Shown piece by piece: positions 27,930 through 36,773 of a stretch of 64,000 nt of DNA (position 1 is its first letter; every line of letters begins with the position of its first letter). The stretch is from contig SGBB01000002.1 of assembly GCA_004195025.1 (NCBI GenBank), positions 62,001 to 126,000 on the forward strand, written 5' to 3'. The DNA is from Candidatus Acidulidesulfobacter diazotrophicus. GTDB taxonomy: Bacteria > SZUA-79 > Acidulodesulfobacterales > Acidulodesulfobacteraceae. The notes beneath the pieces were generated by a model. It was not told where the DNA came from and did no database searches. It saw only the letters and a list, made by a program, of their open reading frames with translations. The translations under genes were made by a program, and so were the position numbers.

Positions 27930-29768
27930 TTGTTATATCAAGAAAAAATGAGAAATATCGCAGTAGTAGCCCACGTTGATCACGGTAAAACAACTTTAAT
28001 AGATAAAATGCTTAAAGAAAGTTCCACCAGCAGAGATTCGCAAATGATGCCGGAAAGAGCTATGGACAGCGATGATCTCGAAAAAGAACGCGGTATTACG
28101 ATTTTGTCTAAATGTACTGGATTAAATTATAAAAATTACAAAATAAATATAGTGGATACGCCGGGGCATGGTGATTTCGGAAGTGAAGTAGAGCGTGTTC
28201 TTGCAATGGTTGACGGGGTGCTTCTTCTTGTAGATGCATTTGACGGACCTATGCCTCAGACAAGATTTATTTTAAAAAAATGTTTTGAATATAATTTAAA
28301 AGCGGTGCTTGTTATAAACAAAATTGACAGGCCCGGCGCAAGACCCAAGGAAGTTCTTGAAATGGTTTACGAGCTTTTTATGGAATTAGGCGGAGAAGAC
28401 GTTAATTTAGATTTCCCCGTAATATATGCTTCCGCTAAAGAAGGTTATTCTACAACCGATCTTGAAGAAAACATTGAAGATGTCAAAAAAAATGGTCTTA
28501 CGGCTTTATTTGAAGCTATTATAAATTCTCTTCCGCATCCTGCTATATTAAATAAAAGTGATTTAGAATTTCTTGTTACAAGCATAGGGCATGATGATTT
28601 TTTGGGGGCTACGGCTATCGGAATAGTTAAATCAGGCAAATTAAAATCTAATGACCAGATTTATTTATATAATATAAATGACGAGCTTGTAAAAACTAGA
28701 CCCAATAAAATGTTTGTCTTTGAAGGTCTTACAAAAATTGAAACAGATGAAATTCAGGAAGGAGATATTGCTCTTGTTGCCGGTGTTACCGGTGTTAAGG
28801 CAGGCGATTATTTAGTTAAAGACAAACCTGTTAATCCGCTGCAAAGAATAAAAATAGACGAACCTGTAATACTCGTTAATTTTATTGTCAATAAAAGTCC
28901 TTTTGCAGGCAAAGAAGGCAAGATGGTGACTACAAGACAATTAAGAGAACGTCTCCATAAAGAAATTCTTAACAACGTAGGATTAAAAGTTTCAGATACA
29001 AACGATGAAACCGTTTTTGACGTATATGGAAGAGGGCTGCTGCATTTGTCTATTCTCATTGAAAAAATGAGAAGAGAAGGTTTTGAATTTGCTATTTCAA
29101 AACCAAGAGGAGTTGTAAAAGAAATAGACGGTAAAAAAATGGAACCTTACGAACTTTTGTATATAACTATAAAAGATGAGTTTACAGGTCCTATTTTGGA
29201 AAGACTGTCGGGAATGAAAGGATTATTGCTTGATATGACAAAAGACGATAAAGGTATGACTTATCTTGAGTTTAAAATACCTTCAAGAGGCATAATGGGT
29301 TTTCATAATGAATTTCTTACAATGACTAAAGGTACGGGTACGATGCATCATAATTTTTATAAATTTGAAGAATATGCCTTTGACATTTCGCCAAGAAAAA
29401 ACGGAGTTATGATTTCAATGGAAACAGCAGAAGCTAATTCTTACGGTCTTTACAATTTGCAGGATAGAGGCAGTCTGTTTGTGAATCCGCAGGATGAATT
29501 ATATGAAGGCATGATTGTGGGACAGCATTCTAAACCAGGCGATATTACCGTTAATCCGTGCAAGAAAAAGCAGCTTACTAATATGCGTTCTAAAGCTTCC
29601 GATGAAATGATAGCTTTGACTCCGCCTATTAAATTATCTATAGAGTATGCTCTTGAATTTATAGAAGACGATGAATTAATTGAATTTACTCCAAAATCTA
29701 TAAGACTGCGCAAAAGATTATTAACGGAAAGTGATAGAAAGAAAGGTTCCAGATCCGGCGGCAAGTAA
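27930..29768 (+). CDS. typA: Ribosome-associated GTPase TypA/BipA
   Basis: Translational GTPase of the EF-G/LepA superfamily, involved in ribosome assembly and stress or low-temperature growth. G1 is [10 protein letters not shown], the switch region [10 protein letters not shown]3 [12 protein letters not shown] and G4 [10 protein letters not shown]. The beta-barrel, EF-G-like domains III and V, and the TypA-specific C-terminal domain ([12 protein letters not shown]) follow. Its 612 aa are normal. Start TTG 27930 is chosen because GGAGG lies 9 nt upstream; ATG 27948 would cut into the conserved [13 protein letters not shown] start and lacks an adequate site. Confidence 0.95.
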   Translation: MLYQEKMRNIAVVAHVDHGKTTLIDKMLKESSTSRDSQMMPERAMDSDDLEKERGITILSKCTGLNYKNYKINIVDTPGHGDFGSEVERVLAMVDGVLLLVDAFDGPMPQTRFILKKCFEYNLKAVLVINKIDRPGARPKEVLEMVYELFMELGGEDVNLDFPVIYASAKEGYSTTDLEENIEDVKKNGLTALFEAIINSLPHPAILNKSDLEFLVTSIGHDDFLGATAIGIVKSGKLKSNDQIYLYNINDELVKTRPNKMFVFEGLTKIETDEIQEGDIALVAGVTGVKAGDYLVKDKPVNPLQRIKIDEPVILVNFIVNKSPFAGKEGKMVTTRQLRERLHKEILNNVGLKVSDTNDETVFDVYGRGLLHLSILIEKMRREGFEFAISKPRGVVKEIDGKKMEPYELLYITIKDEFTGPILERLSGMKGLLLDMTKDDKGMTYLEFKIPSRGIMGFHNEFLTMTKGTGTMHHNFYKFEEYAFDISPRKNGVMISMETAEANSYGLYNLQDRGSLFVNPQDELYEGMIVGQHSKPGDITVNPCKKKQLTNMRSKASDEMIALTPPIKLSIEYALEFIEDDELIEFTPKSIRLRKRLLTESDRKKGSRSGGK

Positions 29769-29817
29769 AATGCAGTAAGTAAAATAAATAAAGATAGATA
29801 TATTTATATATTATATA

Positions 29818-29982
29818 TCCTTAATCCTGCATTAGAAACTATTTATAAGTTTTAATGCTAAATAACTCTGGATTCCTGCCTACGCAGGAATGACATCTAA
29901 AAGGTGAAATAATAAAACCCCGCAAAGTCATTCCCGCATAAGCGGGAATCCAGTATGTAAAATTATAATGCAGGATTAAGGA
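29818..29982. repeat. MITE-like palindromic element, copy B
   Basis: A 165-bp imperfect palindrome. The ends are perfect 17-bp inverted repeats, TCCTTAATCCTGCATTA at 29818-29834 and its complement at 29966-29982. Inside are two oppositely oriented cores: CTGGATTCCTGCCTACGCAGGAATGAC-type at 29868-29894 and its GTCATTCCCGC...CCAG mirror at 29927-29953, each itself a hairpin. No ORF is present. This nested arrangement is what a MITE or transposase-mobilised REP-like element looks like. Confidence 0.75.
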
Positions 29983-30007
29983 TTATATATAGTGAATTTA
30001 ATTTACA

Positions 30008-30052
30008 TTGAATATTTGCCTGTTGAATATTTGCCTGTTGAATATTTGCCTG
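30008..30052. repeat. Three tandem 15-bp repeats
   Basis: Three exact copies of TTGAATATTTGCCTG in direct tandem (30008-30022, 30023-30037, 30038-30052), about 130 nt upstream of the amidase gene. They are too short and contiguous to be CRISPR; an iteron-like protein binding site or replication slippage are the options. Confidence 0.8.
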
Positions 30053-30144
30053 TTATATTATTAATAGTATAATTATATAAAGGCTTTCTCTTTACTTGAT
30101 AACTATGTAAACATACTGTTATATTATTAATAGTATAATTATAA
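30050..30144. repeat. Duplicated 28-bp palindromic box upstream of the amidase gene
   Basis: CTGTTATATTATTAATAGTATAATTATA occurs near 30050-30077 and again near 30116-30143. Each copy contains the near-palindrome TTATATTATTAATAGTATAA. Two identical operator-like boxes about 66 nt apart lie directly before the amidase gene and suggest regulator binding, though simple AT-rich duplication is also possible. They also make up most of the gene-free stretch 29769-30181 with copy B and the 15-mers. Confidence 0.55.
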
Positions 30145-30181
30145 ATTATATATTGTTATTTATATAGATTAATTACATACT

Positions 30182-31003
30182 ATGAGAATAAAAGTTTGTG
30201 CAATACAGATGGTTTCTTCATCAGATAGTGATAAATCTATGGATAAAGCTTTGTCTCTTTTATCTATGGCTGCAAAAAACGGGGCTAATATCGTATGCTT
30301 CCCCGAGCTGTTTCTTAATAATTGGTTCGTTCAATCTAAGGAAAACGAAAAAATAGAAGAAAGTTATAAACTTGCAGAACCGCTAAACGGTAAAACAATA
30401 AATATTATACAGGAATATGCAGGCAAGTATAATATGGTTATAATAGCTCCATTTTTTGAAATACATAACGGTTTATATTTTAACAGCGCTGCCGTTATTA
30501 ACAGTACCGGAGAAATTTTAGGGGTTTATAGAAAAATACATTTGCCTGAAATACCGCATTATTACGAAAAATCATATTTTTCTAACGGCATTGAAATACC
30601 GGTTTTTAAAACCGAGTTTGCTACGATAGGTATACAAATGTGCTGGGATAACTTTTATCCTGAAATATCTAGAGAACTTGCGCTTAAAGGAGCGAATATA
30701 ATTTTTGCGCCGACAGCTTCCGCGTTTAATACAAACAGTAAATGGTTTTTAAGTATATCGGCTAATGCATTTATAAACGGCGCTTATATTATAAGAGTAA
30801 ATAGGGTAGGAAAAGACGGCGGACTTGATTTTTACGGAAAATCTTTTTGCTCGTCGCCGGACGGCTCTCTTGTAGATGATTTTGCCGGTTTAAATGAATG
30901 CGCTCTTATTTATAATATAGATACATATGAAATAGAAAGAGCAAGAAAAGCTTGGCCCTTTTTAGAAAATAGAATAAGCGGAATTTATAAAAACCTGTGC
31001 TGA
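30182..31003 (+). CDS. Carbon-nitrogen hydrolase (nitrilase superfamily amidase)
   Basis: Cytoplasmic amidase of the nitrilase superfamily. The Glu-Lys-Cys triad is visible as Glu42 (CFPELFL), Lys118 (YRKIHLPE) and Cys154 (IQMCWDNFYPE). The MCWDNFYPE context and the following ELALKGANIIFAPTAS resemble N-carbamoylputrescine amidases (AguB), but without agmatine deiminase nearby the substrate cannot be assigned. Its 273 aa are somewhat short yet cover the whole fold. The upstream DNA carries duplicated palindromic boxes. A rimI-like gene follows 22 nt later. Confidence 0.85.
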   Translation: MRIKVCAIQMVSSSDSDKSMDKALSLLSMAAKNGANIVCFPELFLNNWFVQSKENEKIEESYKLAEPLNGKTINIIQEYAGKYNMVIIAPFFEIHNGLYFNSAAVINSTGEILGVYRKIHLPEIPHYYEKSYFSNGIEIPVFKTEFATIGIQMCWDNFYPEISRELALKGANIIFAPTASAFNTNSKWFLSISANAFINGAYIIRVNRVGKDGGLDFYGKSFCSSPDGSLVDDFAGLNECALIYNIDTYEIERARKAWPFLENRISGIYKNLC

Positions 31004-31025
31004 AAAATAAAATTGCGTATTTTAT

Positions 31026-31574
31026 ATGAACGATATAAACTTAATTAATTTAAAAGATATATACTATAAAAAAAATAATATTGAGGATGCAGAAAATAAA
31101 GATTTATTGGATTATGCAATAAATGAAGTGTTTAGCATCCATCTTGAAGCGTCTAAAACAAACTGGAGCAGAAAATTATTTGAAGATGAATTAAAAAAAG
31201 AAAATTCAGTATTTTTATTATCTTATTCTAATAATAATAATTTAAAAGAATTTAATTTAAATTCTAAATTAACCGGTTTTATAATTTTTTATTTTGTGTT
31301 AGATGAAATACATATTTTAGATGTAACAATATCTAAAGCAATGCAATCCCGCGGCATAGGAAGTTACCTATTAAATTATACTATTTATAAATTTGCGGAT
31401 AAAAATATTAAATTAATATTTTTAGAGGTAAGAGTTTCAAATTTAAAAGCTATTAATTTATATAAAAAATTAGGATTTAAAACATTTATGGTTAGAAAAA
31501 ATTATTACGACGATAACGGAGAAAATGCTTTGTGCATGGTAAAAGAATTAACCGATTTTGAGTTATTTACTTAA
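31026..31574 (+). CDS. rimI: GNAT acetyltransferase, RimI-like
   Basis: Predicted protein N-alpha-acetyltransferase. The acetyl-CoA loop is MQSRGIGSYLLNY. The C-terminal hallmark of RimI proteins is clear: FLEVRVSNLKAINLYKKLGF and KNYYDDNGENALCMVKEL, with the conserved Tyr pair. The 182 aa include Asn/Lys-rich padding (about 65-75) and an N-terminal extension. TsaB, often a neighbour, is not here. Its 3' end runs up to the pyrK gene. Target specificity (ribosomal S18 or broader) is inferred from family only. Confidence 0.8.
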   Translation: MNDINLINLKDIYYKKNNIEDAENKDLLDYAINEVFSIHLEASKTNWSRKLFEDELKKENSVFLLSYSNNNNLKEFNLNSKLTGFIIFYFVLDEIHILDVTISKAMQSRGIGSYLLNYTIYKFADKNIKLIFLEVRVSNLKAINLYKKLGFKTFMVRKNYYDDNGENALCMVKELTDFELFT

Positions 31575-31581
31575 CAGAGAT

Positions 31582-32604
31582 ATGGAAACCAAAAAAATAA
31601 TAAGCGGAAATTTTGAAGTAACCGTTAACATAAAGGTTAAAGATACGGATAACACATATTTGCTAAGAATTAAAAATCCTTTTATAGCGCAAAATTTTAT
31701 TCCCGGGCAATTTGTAATGATTAAACCTAATTTTTGCTGTTCCGACCCTCTATCGGCGCGGCCGTTTTCAGTTTTCAGAAAATTTAATGAAAATGAATTT
31801 GAAATTTTATACAGGGTTTGCGGTAAGGGCACCGAATTATTAAGCAATGTTAAAAAAGGAGATTATGTGTCCGTAACAGGTCCGTCAGGTAACGGATTTA
31901 AAATTTTAAATAATAAAAAATCACAGAATATATATATATTAATTGCAGGAGGTATAGGTATAGCCCCTCTATTTTCTCTGCCCGATTTTATAAAAAATCA
32001 CATTATAAAAAATAGTATAAAAGAAAATGAAGAAAATGAAAATTATGATTTAGAGGAAAATAATAAAATTATTCTATACTATGGAAGCAAAACTGAAAAT
32101 GAATTGTATTTCAGGCACAGTATTCATTCAAGTTATGATGAAGTTTATTTTGCAACCGACGACGGTTCATTCGGATATAAAGGCAATATTGTCGACCTTT
32201 TATTTTATAATATGAAAGATTATTGTTTAAAAAATTTTGAATTAAAAAATAAAGATAAAAATAATGAAGAAGATAAAAAAATTGTATTTGTCAATCAAGA
32301 AGTGATAAAAAGTGAAGAAAATGTAAGTATTAAAGAGCAATTAAATATTCAATTTTATTCATGCGGTCCAAAACCTATGCTTTCCAATCTAATAAATAAA
32401 TTTAGAGATTATAGCTTAGATATATTTAAAAAACATAGTCTTCAAGTGTCATTAGAAGAACATTTTGCATGCGGAATCGGAGTTTGTCTCGGATGCGTTA
32501 TTAAAATAAATTCTAATAATAATAATAATTCAGATAATTTTATTTTTAAAAGAGTTTGCAAAGACGGACCTGTTTTTGAAGCATCGGAACTTTATAATTA
32601 TTGA
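31582..32604 (+). CDS. pyrK: Dihydroorotate dehydrogenase electron-transfer subunit
   Basis: FAD and [2Fe-2S] subunit that passes electrons from class 1B dihydroorotate dehydrogenase to NAD. The FAD domain has DPLSARPFSV, the NAD-binding region GGIGIAPLFSLPDF and the Fe-S cysteines are in EEHFACGIGVCLGCVIKI and RVCKDGPVF. Start ATG 31582 (METKKIISG) is preferred over TTG 31558, which lies inside the rimI-like gene. At 340 aa it is 60-80 residues longer than usual, owing to two Glu/Asn/Lys-rich insertions at about 145-165 and 220-255. It pairs with pyrD just downstream. Confidence 0.92.
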   Translation: METKKIISGNFEVTVNIKVKDTDNTYLLRIKNPFIAQNFIPGQFVMIKPNFCCSDPLSARPFSVFRKFNENEFEILYRVCGKGTELLSNVKKGDYVSVTGPSGNGFKILNNKKSQNIYILIAGGIGIAPLFSLPDFIKNHIIKNSIKENEENENYDLEENNKIILYYGSKTENELYFRHSIHSSYDEVYFATDDGSFGYKGNIVDLLFYNMKDYCLKNFELKNKDKNNEEDKKIVFVNQEVIKSEENVSIKEQLNIQFYSCGPKPMLSNLINKFRDYSLDIFKKHSLQVSLEEHFACGIGVCLGCVIKINSNNNNNSDNFIFKRVCKDGPVFEASELYNY

Positions 32605-32659
32605 TATCAAGATGAAAAAGCAAGAAGTTTCTTAATTTATTGAGGTGCAGTTTAAGACT

Positions 32660-33616
32660 ATGAATGCAGGAATTTTAAATAAAAACGATAAAGACAATAA
32701 AGAAGAAATTAATTTATCCGTCAGATTAGGAAATCTGTTTCTTAAGTATCCAGTAATGCCGGCATCGGGAACATTCGGATACGGAGAAGAGTTTTTTGAA
32801 ATAATTGATTATTCGCTTTTTGGAGCTTTAGTGACAAAAGGCATATCTTTAGAACCGTCAAAAGGCAATGAAATGCCTCGTATTTGCGAAACCCCGTGCG
32901 GATTAATAAATTCAATCGGTCTTGAAAACGTGGGTTTTGAAAGATTTAAAGAAGAAAAAATTAATTTTTTAAAAAAATTTAATATACCGATAATTGTCAA
33001 TTTTTTTGGTAAAAGTATTGAAGAATATTCAATTATGGCTGAAAAATTATCTGATATTAATGGAGTGTCCGCATTAGAAGCTAATATTTCTTGTCCAAAC
33101 GTAAAAGAAGGCGGGAGGTCTTTTGGAGCCGACCCTGAAATTGTTTATGAAATAGTATCGTCTATAAAAAATTGCTCCGCTCTTCCTTTGATAGTTAAAT
33201 TAACTCCATTGGTGACTGATATTGCTATGATTGCTGAAGTTGCGGAAAAAGCAGGAGCAGATATAATTTCATTGGTAAATACATTTCCTGCGGCAAGTAT
33301 TGATATTGATAAAAGAAAATTTAAACTGAGCAGAGGCTACGGAGGTTTGTCCGGACCTGCGATTAAACCGATAGCGATTAAATTGGTCAATGATGTTTAT
33401 AATGCCGTCAGAATTCCTATAATTGGTATGGGCGGTATAAGTTCATGGGAAGACGCCGTAGAATTTTTTATGGCGGGAGCAACGGCAGTTGCCGTTGGAA
33501 CAGGCGCTTTTAGTAATCCGCATCTTATTTCTCAAATAACGGCAGGAGTTAAAAAATTTCTTTATGAAAATAATTTTAGCAATATTTATGAAATAATAGG
33601 TATCGTAAATAATTAA
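32660..33616 (+). CDS. pyrD: Dihydroorotate dehydrogenase, class 1B catalytic subunit
   Basis: FMN-containing catalytic subunit for pyrimidine synthesis. The class 1 active-site Cys is in EANISCPNVKEGG. GLINSIGLENVG, LIVKLTPLV and the phosphate-binding GMGGISSWEDAVEFFMAGA match PyrD. The preceding pyrK supports the 1B (NAD-linked, anaerobe-compatible) type. I start at ATG 32660, with GAGG at 32642; GTG 32645 is alternative. pyrF is 6 kb upstream and pyrH at the window start. Confidence 0.93.
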   Translation: MNAGILNKNDKDNKEEINLSVRLGNLFLKYPVMPASGTFGYGEEFFEIIDYSLFGALVTKGISLEPSKGNEMPRICETPCGLINSIGLENVGFERFKEEKINFLKKFNIPIIVNFFGKSIEEYSIMAEKLSDINGVSALEANISCPNVKEGGRSFGADPEIVYEIVSSIKNCSALPLIVKLTPLVTDIAMIAEVAEKAGADIISLVNTFPAASIDIDKRKFKLSRGYGGLSGPAIKPIAIKLVNDVYNAVRIPIIGMGGISSWEDAVEFFMAGATAVAVGTGAFSNPHLISQITAGVKKFLYENNFSNIYEIIGIVNN

Positions 33617-33770
33617 TATAGCCTGAAACATCAAAAAAAAATATATATGCCTGTTTTGAAGACGGAAATGAAATATTTATTGCATTATTGAATTATAAAA
33701 AATATAATTTATTAAATTATTATCTAAATTTAATATTAACTTTTTTAAATAAAAAGTAGAGGTAGCCGAT

Positions 33771-34541
33771 ATGGATTACGGAATGGAAAATAGGCTTAGC
33801 CGTATTATCAGCCCTAAAGACAATAAAACCGTTATGCTTGCTATTGACCATGGTTATTTTATGGGACCTACAGGGGGACTAGAAGAACCTGATAAAACAA
33901 TTTCTCCTCTTATACCTTTTGCCGATTCGCTAATGCTTACAAGAGGCATTCTAAGAACAAAAATTAATCCTGATTTTAATATTCCGATTGTTTTGAGAGT
34001 CAGCGGCGGAACAAGTATTCTGAAAGAAGATTTGTCCGACGAAGATATTTCAGTATCTATGGAAGATGCCGTAAGACTTAATGTTAGCGCTGTCGCATTG
34101 TCTATTTTTATAGGGGCGGAACATGAAAAACAATCTATAATAAATCTTTCAAAATTAGTAGATAAGGGTTATAAATACGGTATCCCCGTTCTTGCAGTAA
34201 CGGCTGTAGGGAGAGATATGAAAAGAGACGCCCGCTATCTTTCATTGGCATGCAGAATTGCCGCCGAAACGGGCGCAAATATTGTCAAGACTTATTATTG
34301 CGATAATTTTGAAGAAGTTATCAAAACGTGTCCGGTCCCTGTCGTTGTTGCAGGCGGCAAAAAAACAACAGAGCAGGAAGCTTTGCAGCTTGCATATAAT
34401 GCGGTTAGCAAAGGAGCCGCCGGTGTTGATATGGGCAGAAATATATTCCAATCCGAAAAACCTTTATCTATGATAAAAGCAGTCAGGAGTGTTGTCCATG
34501 AAGTATTAGAACCTCAAGATGCATATAAAAAATGTTTTTAA
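33771..34541 (+). CDS. LsrF-like class I aldolase/thiolase
   Basis: DhnA-type class I aldolase, closely resembling LsrF, the 3-hydroxy-5-phosphonooxypentane-2,4-dione thiolase of autoinducer-2 breakdown. Matching stretches are [52 protein letters not shown] with the Schiff-base Lys, [14 protein letters not shown] and [13 protein letters not shown]. No other lsr gene is nearby, so AI-2 metabolism cannot be claimed. The related ADH synthase (AroA') is an alternative, but a normal DAHP synthase is present at 55.7 kb. Strong Shine-Dalgarno (AGAGGTAG) before the ATG. Confidence 0.8.
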   Translation: MDYGMENRLSRIISPKDNKTVMLAIDHGYFMGPTGGLEEPDKTISPLIPFADSLMLTRGILRTKINPDFNIPIVLRVSGGTSILKEDLSDEDISVSMEDAVRLNVSAVALSIFIGAEHEKQSIINLSKLVDKGYKYGIPVLAVTAVGRDMKRDARYLSLACRIAAETGANIVKTYYCDNFEEVIKTCPVPVVVAGGKKTTEQEALQLAYNAVSKGAAGVDMGRNIFQSEKPLSMIKAVRSVVHEVLEPQDAYKKCF

Positions 34542-34568
34542 ATTGAATTATAAAAAATAAAAACAAAT

Positions 34569-36611
34569 ATGAATAATTTAAAAAGCGAAAAAAGCGCTTA
34601 TTTGCAATCTGCAGTTAATCAACCCGTCAATTGGTATCCATGGTGCAAAGAAGCTTTTGAAACCGCAAAAACAAAAAATATTCCGGTGTTAATGGATATA
34701 GGTGCGGTATGGTGTCATTGGTGTCATGTAATAGACGAAGAATCATATGAAGACGAAGAAACCGCTTCAATTATAAATGACAACTTTATTGCAATAAAAG
34801 TTGATAAAGACGAACGTCCCGATATTGACGGCAGATATCAGAAAGCGGTTACTGCTTTTGCGGGTCAGGGCGGCTGGCCGTTAACTGCATTTTTAACATA
34901 CGAAGGCTATTTTTTTTATGGCGGCACATACTATCCCAAGGAATCAAAGTTTGGTCTGCCGGCATTTAAAACCGTTTTGCTGCAAATATCAAAATATTAC
35001 ACGGAAAATAAAGAATTAGTGCTAGAACAAAGCAAAGATTTTTATAATGAGCTTTTTGACGAAAAAAAGGGTCTCGCAGGAAAAGGCGCAAGTTTGTTTT
35101 ATCAGACAAATGATTTAAAACATATTTTTTCAAGCTCTTATGATTTAAGTTTAAAAGATACCGAAAAAAAAATAAAAAAACTTGCGGCAGAAAGCGCTAA
35201 AGAATTTTTGGTTCATTTTGACTATGAAAACGGAGGTCTTGACGAATCGCCTAAATTTTATTATTTTCCTGTTCTTGAGATGTTGTATTATGATTATTTG
35301 ATAAATTCAAATAAAGAATCTTTCGGGGCAGGTTTATTTGCTTTAGCTAAAATCGCGCTTGGAGGCGTTTTCGATCAGGTTGAGGGCGGATTTCACAGAT
35401 ATTCCACCGACAAAAAATGGATAATTCCCCATTTTGAAAAATTAGCTTCAGACAATGCTTCAGGTTTGAGAATTTATGTAAAATATTACAGCCGCATAAA
35501 AATATATTCCGGTTTAAATTTAAATTTAAATTTAGATATCGGCGAACTTCAATCACTTCTGCTCAATGCTATAAATAAAACTTTAGATTTTTTAACAGAA
35601 AGATTATATGACCGCATAAACGGAGGCTTTTATTCAAGTATGAGCGCAGATGTTTCAGGCGAGTCTATTACCGATGACGGAAGTTTTTATACGTGGACGG
35701 AAGATGAACTCAAAAATGCAATTTTTTCAAATGATAAAACCCTAAGCTATAATGAATTAAAATTCAGCGAAGCTGAATTTTTACTAAATTTTAACAAAGA
35801 AGACGGTACAATGCCTGACGGCAGGAAGGTAATCTATTTTAAAGAAAATGCTTTTAAAAAGGAAAATTATGAGAAAACTAATAGCTTAATTAATAAACTA
35901 AAGGAAGTAAGAAATAAAAGAAAGTTACCTTTTATAGACAAATTAAAATATGCTTCAGTGAACGGCAATATAATATATGCGCTAACGGAGGTCTATAAAA
36001 TATTTAAAGAAGATTATCAATCATCTGAAATAAATACAATTAAAATTAACAGTTCCGATAATAATGCTGATAATTTTAATAATAATAACGAAACATTAAT
36101 AAATAAAATCAAAGAAATAGCCGAAAAAAGCATTAAACCTTTTACCGAATGCTTTGATAAAAATGGAGATGTCGGAAGATTTATAGGCGAATATACGGAG
36201 TCTAATCTTGAAGACAACAGTTATATTTTATCAGCTTTAATCGGATTATATGAAATTACTTTAAAAGAAGAATATTTGGAATATGCCAAAAAAATTGGAA
36301 ATTATATTATAGTAAATTTTTATGACGGAGATAACGGGGGTTTTTACGATGTAAGAAAAAATTCAAAAACACCTTTAATAGGATTTCTAAATTTTAAAGA
36401 AAAATCAATATTGGATTATGGCGGCTATTCCTCTAATGCATTAGTATTATGCGGAATTACAAAATTATATTATTTAACTTCTGACGATGTTTTTGAAAGA
36501 GCGGCGGCTGTATCCGCCGAGTATTTTATTAATTATGCTTCAGTTTATAAACATAATATAGCAGGATTTATTTCCGGTATTATGGAGTATTCTATTTATA
36601 AGAAGAAATGA
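34569..36611 (+). CDS. YyaL/DUF255 thioredoxin-like domain protein
   Basis: Large cytoplasmic protein of the YyaL/spermatogenesis-associated 20 family. The N-terminal thioredoxin-like DUF255 domain (about 1-165) has PVNWYPWCKEAF, VWCHWCHVIDEESYEDEE and VDKDERPDID. It is followed by an (alpha/alpha)6 barrel similar to N-acylglucosamine epimerases (GGVFDQVEGGFHRYSTD, IPHFEKLASDNA, GGFYSSMSADV). At 680 aa it has the usual length with an Asn-rich insertion at about 485-510. The molecular function is not established for the family; the CxxC motif suggests redox chemistry. Confidence 0.85.
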   Translation: MNNLKSEKSAYLQSAVNQPVNWYPWCKEAFETAKTKNIPVLMDIGAVWCHWCHVIDEESYEDEETASIINDNFIAIKVDKDERPDIDGRYQKAVTAFAGQGGWPLTAFLTYEGYFFYGGTYYPKESKFGLPAFKTVLLQISKYYTENKELVLEQSKDFYNELFDEKKGLAGKGASLFYQTNDLKHIFSSSYDLSLKDTEKKIKKLAAESAKEFLVHFDYENGGLDESPKFYYFPVLEMLYYDYLINSNKESFGAGLFALAKIALGGVFDQVEGGFHRYSTDKKWIIPHFEKLASDNASGLRIYVKYYSRIKIYSGLNLNLNLDIGELQSLLLNAINKTLDFLTERLYDRINGGFYSSMSADVSGESITDDGSFYTWTEDELKNAIFSNDKTLSYNELKFSEAEFLLNFNKEDGTMPDGRKVIYFKENAFKKENYEKTNSLINKLKEVRNKRKLPFIDKLKYASVNGNIIYALTEVYKIFKEDYQSSEINTIKINSSDNNADNFNNNNETLINKIKEIAEKSIKPFTECFDKNGDVGRFIGEYTESNLEDNSYILSALIGLYEITLKEEYLEYAKKIGNYIIVNFYDGDNGGFYDVRKNSKTPLIGFLNFKEKSILDYGGYSSNALVLCGITKLYYLTSDDVFERAAAVSAEYFINYASVYKHNIAGFISGIMEYSIYKKK

Positions 36612-36773
36612 TAAATAATAAAATAGAATAAATATTAAATTTCTCATTAAAAAAAAATATACATATAATATAATATAGTATAATAGTACGTATATTAATA
36701 ATATAATTAAATTTGTTAATTAAAATTATTAAATAATTTACTGAGCAATTTATTATTAAGTAATTATTAAATC

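Noticed and set aside
30008-30052. Tandem 15-mers as a CRISPR array
   Set aside because: The copies are contiguous without spacers and too short; they are ordinary tandem repeats.
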